Of a DNA stretch of 64,000 nt, positions 51,913 to 63,231 are shown piece after piece. The position numbers were made by a program, and so were the translations under genes. The notes beneath the pieces were generated by a model that had not been told where the DNA came from, did no database searches, and saw nothing but the letters and a program-made list of their open reading frames with translations. The stretch is from Clostridiales bacterium Firm_11 (GTDB lineage: Bacteria > Bacillota > Clostridia > Christensenellales > Aristaeellaceae), in NCBI GenBank assembly GCA_001604105.1, contig LVAQ01000012.1:1-64000 (forward strand), in the 5' to 3' direction. Within the stretch, counting starts at the first letter, position 1, and each line of letters begins with the position of its first letter.

Positions 51913-54366
51913 ATGAAAGATTTTCTAAGCTTGAACGGCACATGGGTGCTTAAGGAAGCGCTGGGGCAGACAAACATCCCCGCCAAGGTGCCCGGCTCGG
52001 TGCTGGAGGCGCTGCTTGCTGCGGGGCTTACGCCCGACCCCTTTGACCGCGAGAATGAGTACGCCGCGCTGCGCCTGTTTGACCGCGATTATACCTTCAA
52101 GACGACCTTTGCCGTGCCCGAAGATGTGCTTTCCAGGGAGATGATCGACCTGGTGTTCTGGGGGCTGGATACGCTGGCGGAGGTAACGCTCAATGGCGAG
52201 CCGATCCTGACCGCGGATAACATGCACCGCACCTGGCGCGTGGCGGTCAAGCACCTGCTGCGCCCTGTGGATAACCGCCTGAGCGTTACCCTGCGTTCGC
52301 CCAACCAGTTTATTGCCAAAGCCGCGCAGGAAAACCCGGATATCACATATGATGGCTCCGGCTCGGTGATGGGCACCAGCGCGCTGCGCAAGGCGCATTA
52401 TATGTTCGGGTGGGATTGGGGCCCGCAACTGCCGGACACGGGCATATGGCGCCCGTGCGGGCTGGAAGCCTACGATGCGCTGCGCTTGGATAGTGTGGAT
52501 ATACGCCAGCACCATGGCGAAAACGCTGTGCGGCTGGATGTAACCGCCCAAACGCAGGGCGATGCGCCGCATACCCTGCGCGTGCGCCTGACCGCGCCCG
52601 ATGGCACGGTGAGCGAGCATCGCGCGGCCGGTGACGCGCTGTCCATCCCGGTGGAAAAACCCCGCCTGTGGCAGCCGCGCGGCTGGGGAGAACAGGCGCT
52701 GTACACGCTGGAGATTTCGCTTGTGGATCAGGCGGATGAGCCGCTGGATCAAACGACCCGCCGCATTGGCCTGCGCACGGTGGAGATTTCTCAGCAGCCG
52801 GATGCATGGGGCAGCGAGTTCTGCTTCAAAGTAAACGGTCATAAAATCTTCTCCATGGGCGCGGATTACATCCCCGAGGATAACCTGCTGGGGCGTACTT
52901 CGCCGGAGCGTACCCGTCGGCTGCTGATGGACTGTGCGGAGGCTAACTTCAACACCATCCGCGTATGGGGCGGCGGCTATTACCCTGAGGATTGGTTTTT
53001 TGACCTGTGCGATGAACTGGGGCTGATGGTATGGCTGGATCTGATGTATGCCTGCAACATCTATAAGCTGACCGAAGCCTTTGAAGCCAGCATCTTGGCT
53101 GAAACGCGGGATAATCTGCTGCGGGTGCGCCATCATGCGAGCATCTGCGTGATATGCGGCAACAATGAAATGGAGGCGGGCTGGTGTGACTGGCCTGCGG
53201 TGGTAAGCCACAGCGCCGCGCTGAAAGCCGATTACATCAAGCAGTTTGAGTATGTGCTGCAAAAGGCCAGCGCGCAGTACGCGCCGCAGCTCCCCTACTG
53301 GCCTTCATCCCCCTCGTCCGGCGGCAGTTTTGACGACCCGAACAGTTATGATCGGGGGGATGTGCACTGCTGGGATGTGTGGCATGGGCTCAAGCCCTTT
53401 GAGGATTACCGTGAAAAGTTCCCGCGCTATTGCAGCGAGTTCGGCTTTGAGAGCTTCCCAAGCCTGAAAACGGTAAGTGCCTATACTTTGCCGGAGGATC
53501 GCAACATCTTTTCCCGCGTGATGGAGAGCCACCAAAAGTGTGTGGGCGGCAACGGGAAGATACTGTACTACCTTTCGCAAAACTACCGTTACCCCATGAC
53601 GTTTGCGCATGTGCTGTACGCAAGCCAACTGTTGCAAGCCGAAGCGATGCGCGCGGGCGTGGAGCACTGGCGGCGTTACCGGGGGCGCTGTATGGGCGCG
53701 ATTTACTGGCAGCTTAACGATTGCTGGCCGGTAGCCAGCTGGGCGAGCATTGATAGCTTTGGCCGCTGGAAGGCGCTGCACTATGCCGCCAAGCGTTTCT
53801 TTGCGCCGGTGCTCATCAGTGGTGAGCGCAAGGGCAAGGCTTTGCGTGTGAATGTGACCAACGAAACGCTAGAAACGTTCCGCGGTAAGGCGGAGGTGCG
53901 GCTCATCACCGCGGGGGGCAAACCAATCCGTACCGAGACGCTGTTTGTGGATATTGCCCCGCTTACCGCCGCGTGGGTGTACACCCTTGCGGATGAGCCG
54001 GAGGGAAGCGAGCTGCACCCGCAGGATGATGTAGCCTGCATCCTTCGCCTGACGGATGAAGAAGGGCACGCCGTATCGGAGAACTGTGAGCTGTACAGCC
54101 AGCCTAAGTTCATGCGTTTTGCAAAGCCCGCAATCACCTGGCAGGTGCGGCAGCAGGGTGCAGATGCGCTGCTTACCCTGCGCAGCGATGCCTTTGCATG
54201 GGGCGTTTGGCTGGATACGGATACGGCGGATTGCAGGTTCAGCGACAATAGTTTATTCCTGCTGCCGGATGAAGAGAAGCAGATAATGGTGCAGGGGGCT
54301 TCGGTGGAGACGATTGAGCGTGAGCTATCCATCACCAGCATCTGGGATCTGGGCAGGGAAGAATAG
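51913..54366 (+). CDS. Beta-mannosidase (GH2)
   Basis: An 817-residue cytoplasmic enzyme. The N-terminal sugar-binding sandwich (LSLNGTWVLKEALGQTNIPA, VPGSVLEALLAAGL) is followed by the ALRKAHYMFGWDWGPQLPDTG region, diagnostic for beta-mannosidases, and a GH2 barrel with IRVWGGGYYPEDWFFDLCDE. The acid/base is Glu419 in CGNNEMEAGW and the nucleophile Glu509 in CSEFGFESFPS. It should remove terminal beta-mannose from manno-oligosaccharides or N-glycan cores. ATG at 51913 follows GGAGGAAACC; the longer upstream frame crosses the hairpins and is not real. Confidence 0.92.
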   Translation: MKDFLSLNGTWVLKEALGQTNIPAKVPGSVLEALLAAGLTPDPFDRENEYAALRLFDRDYTFKTTFAVPEDVLSREMIDLVFWGLDTLAEVTLNGEPILTADNMHRTWRVAVKHLLRPVDNRLSVTLRSPNQFIAKAAQENPDITYDGSGSVMGTSALRKAHYMFGWDWGPQLPDTGIWRPCGLEAYDALRLDSVDIRQHHGENAVRLDVTAQTQGDAPHTLRVRLTAPDGTVSEHRAAGDALSIPVEKPRLWQPRGWGEQALYTLEISLVDQADEPLDQTTRRIGLRTVEISQQPDAWGSEFCFKVNGHKIFSMGADYIPEDNLLGRTSPERTRRLLMDCAEANFNTIRVWGGGYYPEDWFFDLCDELGLMVWLDLMYACNIYKLTEAFEASILAETRDNLLRVRHHASICVICGNNEMEAGWCDWPAVVSHSAALKADYIKQFEYVLQKASAQYAPQLPYWPSSPSSGGSFDDPNSYDRGDVHCWDVWHGLKPFEDYREKFPRYCSEFGFESFPSLKTVSAYTLPEDRNIFSRVMESHQKCVGGNGKILYYLSQNYRYPMTFAHVLYASQLLQAEAMRAGVEHWRRYRGRCMGAIYWQLNDCWPVASWASIDSFGRWKALHYAAKRFFAPVLISGERKGKALRVNVTNETLETFRGKAEVRLITAGGKPIRTETLFVDIAPLTAAWVYTLADEPEGSELHPQDDVACILRLTDEEGHAVSENCELYSQPKFMRFAKPAITWQVRQQGADALLTLRSDAFAWGVWLDTDTADCRFSDNSLFLLPDEEKQIMVQGASVETIERELSITSIWDLGREE

Positions 54367-54370
54367 CAAA

Positions 54371-54947
54371 AGAAGGGTCAAGGGGCAATGCCCCTTGCGG
54401 GGCTTAGGGCAGCGCCCCAAAACCAAGCGCTGAAGCGCCCCTCCCCCCAGCGAGCGAACCGCCCGCAGGGCGATGCGGCGAGCGGCGGTAACAACCCAAC
54501 AAGAGAGCAAGCCCAAAGAAGGGTCAAGGGGCAATGCCCCTTGCGGGGCTTGGAGCAGCGCCCCAAAACCAAGCGCCGCAGCACCCTTACCCCAGTGAGC
54601 GAACCGCCCGCAGGGCGATGCGGCGAGTGGCGGCAGCACCCCACAGGGAAGCAAGCCCAAAGAAGGGTCAAGGGGCAATGCCCCTTGCGGGGCTTGGGGC
54701 AGCGCCCCAAAACCAAGCGCCGCAGCGCCCTTCCCCCCCCAGCGAGCGAACCGCCCGAAGGGCGATGCGGCGAGCGGCGGCAGCACCCCACAGGGAAGCA
54801 AGCCCAAAGAAGGGTCAAGGGGCAATGCCCCTTGCGGGGCTTGGGGCAGCGTCCCAAAACCAAGCGCCGCAGCGCCCTTCCCCTCAGCGAGCGAACCGCC
54901 CGCAGGGCGATGCGGCGAGCGGCGGCAGCACCCCACAAGAAAGCAAA
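54371..54947. repeat. Four tandem copies of a 144-147-bp GC-rich repeat
   Basis: Copies begin at 54371, 54517, 54661 and 54808, each with AGAAGGGTCAAGGGGCAATG. Each contains hairpins such as GGGGCAATGCCCC and a GGGGCAGCGCCCC stem, then GAGCGAACCGCCCG and GGCGATGCGGCGAG. Copies are nearly identical. Long frames on both strands are by-products of the base composition. Confidence 0.9.
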
Positions 54948-54990
54948 AACCAGCGGGTCAAGGGCACAGCCCCAACCCGCTGGTTTTTTT
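54948..54990. terminator. Bidirectional terminator between GH2 and gdhA
   Basis: Stem AACCAGCGGGT/ACCCGCTGGTT followed by seven T on the plus strand and preceded by AAAAACC, giving TTTTT on the minus strand. It lies between convergent genes and may serve both. Confidence 0.85.
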
Positions 54991-55024
54991 ATTCAGTTCA
55001 GAAAGCTGCCCGGTTGCTGATAGC

Positions 55025-57023
<1,999 letters not shown>

Positions 57024-57345
57024 ATTCCTTGCGCAGAATCTTCTCCATGGCTTTTCTTTTGGCGAGTTCGATAAAAGGATGGCGCCTTCAAGAAACCTGA
57101 CAGGGCATTTCATCCGTTGATAGCGCTGGTTGATCATCCAACGCCTGCCGTGCTGGCAGCCGTTGATTCCTTGCGCAGAATCTTCTCCATGGCTTTTCCT
57201 TTGGCTAGCTCATTCAAAGGATGTTTCCCATTAGAAACCTGACAGGGCATTTCATCCGTTGATAGCGCTGGTTGATCATCCAACGCCTGCCGTGCTGGCA
57301 GCCGTTGATTCCTTGCGCAGAATCTTCTCCATGGCTTTTCCCTTG
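57024..57345. repeat. 142-bp tandem duplication of the 3' end of the DUF2200 gene
   Basis: ATTCCTTGCGCAGAATCTTC recurs at 57024, 57166 and 57308, exactly 142 bases apart. Units 1 and 2 are full length, with identical second halves; unit 3 is the end of the live gene. Each unit contains the coding end for [12 protein letters not shown] on the minus strand and a CTGCC/GGCAG hairpin. Confidence 0.9.
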
Positions 57346-57665
57346 GCGAGTTCGTCCACCAGCTTATCCAGGTAGCGGATGCGCCGCATGGTTTCATCCT
57401 CGATGGTTTCTACTCGGCAGCCGCATACGGTGCCGGTGATTAGCCTTGCATTGGGGTTCAACTGCGGCGCGTCTCGAAAGAAGGCTTCCATGGTTACGGC
57501 ATTATCGATTTGCTGTTGCAGGCTTGCGGCATCGTAGCCCGTAAGCCAGTATATAATCTGATCAACCTCAGCGCTGCTGCGGCCTTTCTTTTCTGCTTTG
57601 GCAATGTAGAAAGGGTATACGCTGGCAAAGGTCATGCGGTAGATGCGGGGGATGGGCTCAGGCAT
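57276..57665 (-). CDS. DUF2200 family protein
   Basis: A 129-residue cytoplasmic protein of unknown function. The family pattern is clear: [53 protein letters not shown] and [20 protein letters not shown]. Family members normally end just after MEKILRK; here an extra [11 protein letters not shown] tail is present, encoded in duplicated sequence. ATG at 57665 was chosen because GGAGG lies 7 bases upstream; the in-frame ATG at 57686 has none. Confidence 0.85.
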   Translation of the reverse strand: MPEPIPRIYRMTFASVYPFYIAKAEKKGRSSAEVDQIIYWLTGYDAASLQQQIDNAVTMEAFFRDAPQLNPNARLITGTVCGCRVETIEDETMRRIRYLDKLVDELAKGKAMEKILRKESTAASTAGVG

Positions 57666-57887
57666 GGGAAGCCTCCTTTCGGGCAACGGTCACTTGGCTT
57701 GCGGCGCGGGGCGTACCCTTACGCACTGGTCTATTAATAGGATAAGCACCCAAGAGGCAAACGAAACATACGCGAAGGGGCAACGGCGTGCGGCCGCGCG
57801 GTATGGCTTGCGTGCATCCTCCAATCGCAAGAAAAGGACCCGCCGGACGCGGATCCTTTTCCTGCTTTGGAAGGGGACTGACCCCGG

Positions 57888-59408
57888 TTACATTTGGACG
57901 GCGTAATCGCTCCAGGCGGATACCACGCCCGCGTTGCTGGTATCACAGGTATCGCTGTACTGCGCAACCGTTACCGTGTAAGCGCTTGTGCCTTGCACGA
58001 AGGTGGTGCCATCCGTACCCATCACAGAAACCGTATTGCCGTCTGCATCTACGATGCTGCCGGCATTGTTGAGCGTGGTCAGTACGCTGTTCGCGGTTAC
58101 CACCCATGTGGATGCTGCATCGATGTTTACGGTGCAGTAGCCTGTTCCGCCATTACCGGCATGGGTTTCATCATCCATCACCGCGCCGTTTAGAACGCTC
58201 CCCTGCGTGAGGTACATTTCCAGCGTAGAGATGCTGTCCCAGATCACATTGCCATCCAGTTGCTGATCAATGGCGGTGAACTTGGTATCCGCGCCGTTCG
58301 CGCCGCTTGTGCCCCAGCCGCGCTGGTTGCTGTTGCCCGTGCAGCGCAGCAGGTATTCGCTATCCGCGGTGGTGGTAATGGCAACATTGGAAAGGATGAA
58401 CTCACTCTCCGTGTTGGTGGTGTAGAAAAGCCCGCCGTTTTCCGAGGTCAATGAGCCGCCGACCATCTCAAATACGCCTTTACCAATTTCTGAATCGCCC
58501 GACATACTCTGGTAGAGGATCACGGTCCAGGTGTTATCGTTCTGTTCCAGATCGGCCATGTTTCCGGTCAGGCTGGTGTCAAACAGGCGCACGGTGTTCA
58601 GCCCTTCCAGGCAGAGCGCTTCAGAGCCGGTGGCCGTGAGCGTGGCATCATTGACGGTAATATCCGCCGTGCAATACAGCGCGGGGCTGCCCACCCCATG
58701 AGCCGTGTAGGTGCCGCCATCCACCACCATAATGCCGCTGCCGCGGTCACTGCGGATAGCCGCTGCCGATGCGCCACTGGTGACTACCGTTAGATCTTTA
58801 GCGTAGAGTGTGCCGCCGCCCGCCACATGGATGCCTCCGGAGGTATCCATAGCGGTGGTGATGGTCGTGTTGGACACATACGCTACGCCGTCCCCATAGG
58901 CGAACACGCCCGCACCACCCGCCGCGCTGGTGGTGATGGTGTTATCCGTGATTTTGGCGGTGCCGCCGGTTACCAGTACCGCGGCGCCAACGCCGTAGAA
59001 GCTGGAGGTGTCTCCGCCAGTGCTATCCGCCGAGGTGCGCAGGATGGTCATGTCATCAAGGGTGAGGGTGCCGTCGGTAACAAGGATGGCATTTTCATCC
59101 GTGCCGGTGGATTCAAAGGTATCGCCGGAAAGGGTGGTATCGGTCGTATAGGTGCCCAGCGCATCATAACTGCTTGGCTGCCCGGACTGCCCGCCTGGGC
59201 CTTGGCCGCCTGGCATTTCTCCGCCGGGAGCCTGGCCTTCAGGAGGCTGCCCTTCGGGTGGTTGCCCGCCAGGGCTCTGCCCATCGGGCGCCTGCCCACT
59301 GGGCGCCGCGGGGGGATCGCCAGCGGGCGCGCTGTTGCTTTGCGCAACCGCAAACGTAGACATCAGGGTGATAGACAATGCAACCAATACTGCTAGAACT
59401 TTCCTCAT
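57888..59408 (-). CDS. Secreted right-handed beta-helix protein
   Basis: A 506-residue exported protein. Signal peptide RKVLAVLVALSITLMSTFAVA, then a Pro/Gly-rich linker with repeated GQxPxG units (QPPEGQPPEGQAPGGEMPGG), then repeated short strands with Thr/Asn ladders (NAILVTDGTLTLDDMTI, GGTAKITDNTITTSA, GGTLYAKDLTV) typical of parallel beta-helices. No sortase motif or membrane anchor is seen at the C-terminus. Likely a surface-associated or polysaccharide-contacting protein; no catalytic residues recognised. ATG at 59408 follows GGAGGTGTACTAC; the upstream frame has no ribosome site. Confidence 0.8.
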   Translation of the reverse strand: MRKVLAVLVALSITLMSTFAVAQSNSAPAGDPPAAPSGQAPDGQSPGGQPPEGQPPEGQAPGGEMPGGQGPGGQSGQPSSYDALGTYTTDTTLSGDTFESTGTDENAILVTDGTLTLDDMTILRTSADSTGGDTSSFYGVGAAVLVTGGTAKITDNTITTSAAGGAGVFAYGDGVAYVSNTTITTAMDTSGGIHVAGGGTLYAKDLTVVTSGASAAAIRSDRGSGIMVVDGGTYTAHGVGSPALYCTADITVNDATLTATGSEALCLEGLNTVRLFDTSLTGNMADLEQNDNTWTVILYQSMSGDSEIGKGVFEMVGGSLTSENGGLFYTTNTESEFILSNVAITTTADSEYLLRCTGNSNQRGWGTSGANGADTKFTAIDQQLDGNVIWDSISTLEMYLTQGSVLNGAVMDDETHAGNGGTGYCTVNIDAASTWVVTANSVLTTLNNAGSIVDADGNTVSVMGTDGTTFVQGTSAYTVTVAQYSDTCDTSNAGVVSAWSDYAVQM

Positions 59409-59686
59409 GTAGTACACCTCCAATTCATTTCCGCGGTTATCATAGCAAAGCATCTTGAACGAATGGTGACCAGTATGTGAATATAGTATGTGTTTCCTGT
59501 GTATAGTTGGCGGCACAATCGGGGAAGCCTGCGCTTGCCTCTGCCGCGGTGCCTAGCGGCACAGGAACCGCGCCAAGCGAGCAGGCAGCCCTGTGCAGGC
59601 AAGCCACGGGGCGCAGGACTACGGCGTATAGCCAAGGAAAGCAACTTTAAGGTGCGCGAAAGCCGTAAAGGGAGCGTGCAAGGTGG

Positions 59687-59715
59687 TTGAAAGCAGGGCG
59701 GCGGTATCCTATCAT
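59687..59715 (+). promoter_or_regulatory. Candidate promoter of the XRE regulator
   Basis: TTGAAA (59687-59692), 17-bp spacer, TATCAT (59710-59715), 40 bases before ATG at 59755. An imperfect ATCG/CGAT dyad overlaps the start point. Confidence 0.5.
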
Positions 59716-59754
59716 CGAACCATCCGATAACAGGAAGAAAGCGAGGAAGCGCCT

Positions 59755-60444
59755 ATGCCTTTGGGGAAAAACCTGCAATACCTCCGCAAGATGCATGACG
59801 GCATGACCCAGGAAGCCTTGGCTGAGAAGATGGACGTAACACGGCAAACCATATCCAAATGGGAGATGGATGCAGCCTACCCGGAAATGGAAAAAGCGAT
59901 ACAGCTATGCAGATTGTTTTCATGCACGCTGGATGAACTGTTGATGGGAAGCATCAGCCTGGATCACGAAGCCTATGGAAACCTGCGAACCCAGACGCAT
60001 CCAGCGTTTGCGTACCACAAACACACCGTAATCAGTTCTGCGCCGGAAGAAGATGCCAAGCGCCACATACAGGATTGGGCGGCGAGCAAGGGCATCCCGT
60101 GCCCGCACATCATCGGCTGGGATTTCCCCTGCGTTTCTCAGGAACAGATTAACGTGTACCATATGCATGGATATACCGCGGCGTGCATCCTGCCGGAGGG
60201 GTTTCATGCGCAGGGGGAGGATGTCTTGCATCAGGCGGCGCAACCGTATGCGGTGATTACCATTCGGGAGCCGTTTGCCAATGCGTTTGTCCTGATACCC
60301 AACGCCTATAAAACCCTGATGCGCTACATGGATATCAACGGCTTGGCACACAGTCAAAGCAAAACGGTGCTGCCTTGCTTTGAAAAGGAATATGAGGCAG
60401 AGGGTGTTGTGTATATGGATGTGTATATGGCTGTGGGAGAATAG
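59755..60444 (+). CDS. XRE-family regulator with C-terminal GyrI-like effector domain
   Basis: A 229-residue regulator. The N-terminal XRE HTH (LGKNLQYLRKMHDGMTQEAL, VTRQTISKWEMDAAYPEMEK) is followed at about residue 80 by a domain resembling the GyrI/effector-binding fold (YTAACILPEGFHAQGE, YAVITIREPFANAFVLIPNA). Such proteins sense small molecules. It is divergent from the beta-helix gene, which it may regulate. ATG at 59755 lies after GAGGAAGCGCC. Confidence 0.85.
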   Translation: MPLGKNLQYLRKMHDGMTQEALAEKMDVTRQTISKWEMDAAYPEMEKAIQLCRLFSCTLDELLMGSISLDHEAYGNLRTQTHPAFAYHKHTVISSAPEEDAKRHIQDWAASKGIPCPHIIGWDFPCVSQEQINVYHMHGYTAACILPEGFHAQGEDVLHQAAQPYAVITIREPFANAFVLIPNAYKTLMRYMDINGLAHSQSKTVLPCFEKEYEAEGVVYMDVYMAVGE

Positions 60445-60765
60445 CGGGCTGGTTCATTGTTTGCTGTTTGCAGCTTGCAGCTTGCATTGGCGGACTTACA
60501 CGAAGATGCAGGCGTGTTGCTGAACCTGCCCCCATTGCTGCACAAAAATGAGCGTTAGTCAATCTGGCTTATTGCGGGCAAAGAAGCAAGATCAATGCCA
60601 GCCAGCCGAAAGGCATGCGGGAAACAAGCTGATGCATCGTTAAGGGTTTGCAGCCCGGGAAGGGCGGGTTATCATGTAATAGGTGACAGGCTTCACCATG
60701 CGCCGCTTGATTGGCGGGGCAGTGTGAAGCCTGTTGAGCTGCTTCAAAAAAGCTTATAGGAGTGT
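60445..60765. other. Intergenic region with a long hairpin
   Basis: No gene. A perfect 11-bp stem ACAGGCTTCAC/GTGAAGCCTGT (60686-60696 with 60724-60734) encloses a smaller CCGC/GCGG stem. It lies between the convergent XRE and GH3 genes and probably ends one or both transcripts, though it lacks a T tract. Confidence 0.6.
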
Positions 60766-63168
60766 TTAATTAATCGTTCTGGCGTAAAACGCGCGTGTGC
60801 GGCCGTCGATCACTTTGCTGTCCCCAATGACAAAGGCAGCCGATTGTTCGATGCGGTCAGATGCGCCGCCGACTTTCAGCACATACTCGCCTGCCTCCAC
60901 AAGCCAGTTCATATCCGCATCCAAAAACGCAAGCTGGCTCGCTTCAATTTCAAACGATACAGTGACCGTTTGCTTTGCCTTCACAGCCACGCGCGCAAAA
61001 CCAACCAGTTCCATCGTGGGTCGCACCATGGATGCGACGGTATCGGTCACATACAACTGGACGACCTCATCGCCGTCACGCTCGCCCGTGTTTTGAAGCG
61101 TAACGGTGGCGGTGAGGCGACCATCCGGGGATATTTCCCGCGCGGAAAGGGTAAGCGAACGATAAGCAAAATGGGTGTAACTGAGGCCATGGCCAAAGCA
61201 GAAGAGCGGCTTGGCCGTATCATTGATATAACCGTTTGCATTGCGAATCATACCCGTATGCCCCGCGCTCACATAGCCGCTGCCGCGCGGCAGCGCGTAG
61301 TAAACCGGAAGCTGCCCCGCATTGCGTGCCGCGGTGATCGGCAGCCTTCCCGAGGGATTGACATCGCCAAACAGAACCGCCGCCAGCGCCTGCCCGCCAA
61401 ACTCACCCAATTGCCATGCTTCCAGAATTGCGTCAAAATGCGAGGCGACATATTCGTTGGACAGCGGCCGACCATCGAAATGGACAACCACAGTTGGCTT
61501 ATGCAGCCCAAACACAGCGCGGGCAAAGGACTCCTGCGTGCCGGGCAGATCGATGCTCGTGGCGTCCACGCCTTCGCCAACGGTGGATGTCGCACCCCAC
61601 CCATTCTTGCCGCCGAGCGTTAAAATGACCACATCCGCATCGGCGGCTGTATCCAGTGCCTCATCCATGCCGCCAATGTCTGTGCCCGCGTAGTTTATAC
61701 CCTTGGCAACGACAACCTTTGCCCGGGGAACGCGCTCGGCGATAGCCAGCCACAGCGGCTTTGTATGTTGAAAATCATTGCGGATGCGCTTTTCAACGCG
61801 TGGTGTGGTTTCGCGTATCTGCCCGACGTATTGCTGCTTGATATCGTACACAATCAGCCCCGGTTCTTCCCAGCCCTGCCCATCTTCCTCGCGGCTCATG
61901 GTCATATCCAGCACCGCGGGGTAACTGAAGGGTGCAAAATAGCTGCGCACACTATCTGCGTGCGGACCAATCACCGCAATCTTCGCCACCTGTTCGGAAA
62001 GGGGAAGCAGGCTGCGTTCGTTTTTCAACAGCGTTACGGCTTCGGTAGCCATGGCATAGTTCAACTCGTCCGCCGCCTGTGTGTGCAGCACGCGCGTCAG
62101 CATCTCGCGGTCAGGGTAGGGCTGTTCAAACAGCCCCAACGTAAACTTGGCGGTGAGAACCCGCCGCACGGCCTGGTCGATGGTCTCCATATCGATTTCG
62201 CCGCGTTCCACTGCGCCGCGCAGCTCGTAGGTATAGCCTTTGGGGCGCGGATACTCTACGTCCAAACCGGCCTTGAGCGCCTTTATGCCCGCCTCTGTAT
62301 AGGTTGACGCCACACAGAACGGATCCACAATGCGGTCGATGCTGATATAGTCCGAAACGACCATGCCTGCAAAACCCATGCGGCCGCGCAGCAGATCGGT
62401 AAGCAGCTTGCGTGAGCAGGCCACGGGTTCGCCGTTCATCGAACAATAGCTGTTCATCACGCCCATCAGGCCGCCTTCGCTGATGGCCGCTTGAAAGGGC
62501 TTGCAGTGTACCTCCTCCAGTTCGCGCTCGGTTACAAGATTGCGGCCCATGTTCAGGCCGCCCTCGGTAACGCCGTGACCCACATAGTGCTTCGCGGTGG
62601 CCGCAATGCCGCGTGTGCGATCCTGCATATCCTGAAGCCCCCGCACAAAGGCGCTTCCCATTGCTGCCGTGAGGGTGGGATCCTCACCGTATGTTTCTGT
62701 GATGCGCCCCCAGCGGGCATCGCGCGCGATATCAAACACGGGGCTGAGTGCCTGACGGAAGCCAACGGCATACATCTGATCTTTAATGAGCGCCGCCATG
62801 CGGCTTATTTTTGCCGTATCGAAAGTGGAGCCCTGCGCGACCGCACACGGGAACACATTGGCCTCGGTAAACTGCGCGCCCGCCGCCGCTTCGCAGTGGA
62901 TCAACGCGGGGATTCCCAGCTCGGTCTCCTCCACAAGGAACTTTTGCAGGCGGTATGCGTATTCCGCAATCTGCTGCGCATCGCTGGCTACGGTAAAGGC
63001 ACCGACGTTGCCGATGCCGTTGGGCACATACTGGCGAAAGTCAGGTATATCCGGCGTTATGGTCACAAGGCAGGTGATCTGGTCGATTTTCTGCGCAAAG
63101 CTCATCCGTGCCATCAGGTCAGTCACGCGTGCCTCTATGCTTGCGGACTTGTCTTGGTAGGTTTTCAT
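60766..63168 (-). CDS. GH3 glycoside hydrolase 2
   Basis: An 800-residue intracellular enzyme. N-terminal barrel with IPALIHCEAAAGAQFTEANV, ARDARWGRITETYGEDPTL, AATAKHYVGHGVTEGG and nucleophile Asp273 in VVSDYISI. The second domain has KIAVIGPHADSVRSYFAPFS, and the fibronectin III-like end has ATVTLQNTGERDGDEVVQLY. The pattern suits beta-glucosidases and beta-xylosidases; substrate cannot be decided. ATG at 63168 follows GAGGAACATTCCC; the upstream ATG at 63183 has no ribosome site. The nucleoside hydrolase gene precedes it on the same strand. Confidence 0.92.
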   Translation of the reverse strand: MKTYQDKSASIEARVTDLMARMSFAQKIDQITCLVTITPDIPDFRQYVPNGIGNVGAFTVASDAQQIAEYAYRLQKFLVEETELGIPALIHCEAAAGAQFTEANVFPCAVAQGSTFDTAKISRMAALIKDQMYAVGFRQALSPVFDIARDARWGRITETYGEDPTLTAAMGSAFVRGLQDMQDRTRGIAATAKHYVGHGVTEGGLNMGRNLVTERELEEVHCKPFQAAISEGGLMGVMNSYCSMNGEPVACSRKLLTDLLRGRMGFAGMVVSDYISIDRIVDPFCVASTYTEAGIKALKAGLDVEYPRPKGYTYELRGAVERGEIDMETIDQAVRRVLTAKFTLGLFEQPYPDREMLTRVLHTQAADELNYAMATEAVTLLKNERSLLPLSEQVAKIAVIGPHADSVRSYFAPFSYPAVLDMTMSREEDGQGWEEPGLIVYDIKQQYVGQIRETTPRVEKRIRNDFQHTKPLWLAIAERVPRAKVVVAKGINYAGTDIGGMDEALDTAADADVVILTLGGKNGWGATSTVGEGVDATSIDLPGTQESFARAVFGLHKPTVVVHFDGRPLSNEYVASHFDAILEAWQLGEFGGQALAAVLFGDVNPSGRLPITAARNAGQLPVYYALPRGSGYVSAGHTGMIRNANGYINDTAKPLFCFGHGLSYTHFAYRSLTLSAREISPDGRLTATVTLQNTGERDGDEVVQLYVTDTVASMVRPTMELVGFARVAVKAKQTVTVSFEIEASQLAFLDADMNWLVEAGEYVLKVGGASDRIEQSAAFVIGDSKVIDGRTRAFYARTIN

Positions 63169-63231
63169 GGGAATGTTCCTCATTTCGTCAGTATACTGCG
63201 CCGCTGGTTACTCGTCCTGTACATAAGGCAA

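Noticed and set aside
51925-53262. Minus-strand open frame of 445 codons within the beta-mannosidase gene
   Set aside because: The sense frame contains all GH2 catalytic motifs; the antisense frame does not resemble a protein family.
54371-54947. Possible CRISPR array
   Set aside because: Units are about 146 bp and repeat along their whole length, with no unique spacers and no cas genes nearby.
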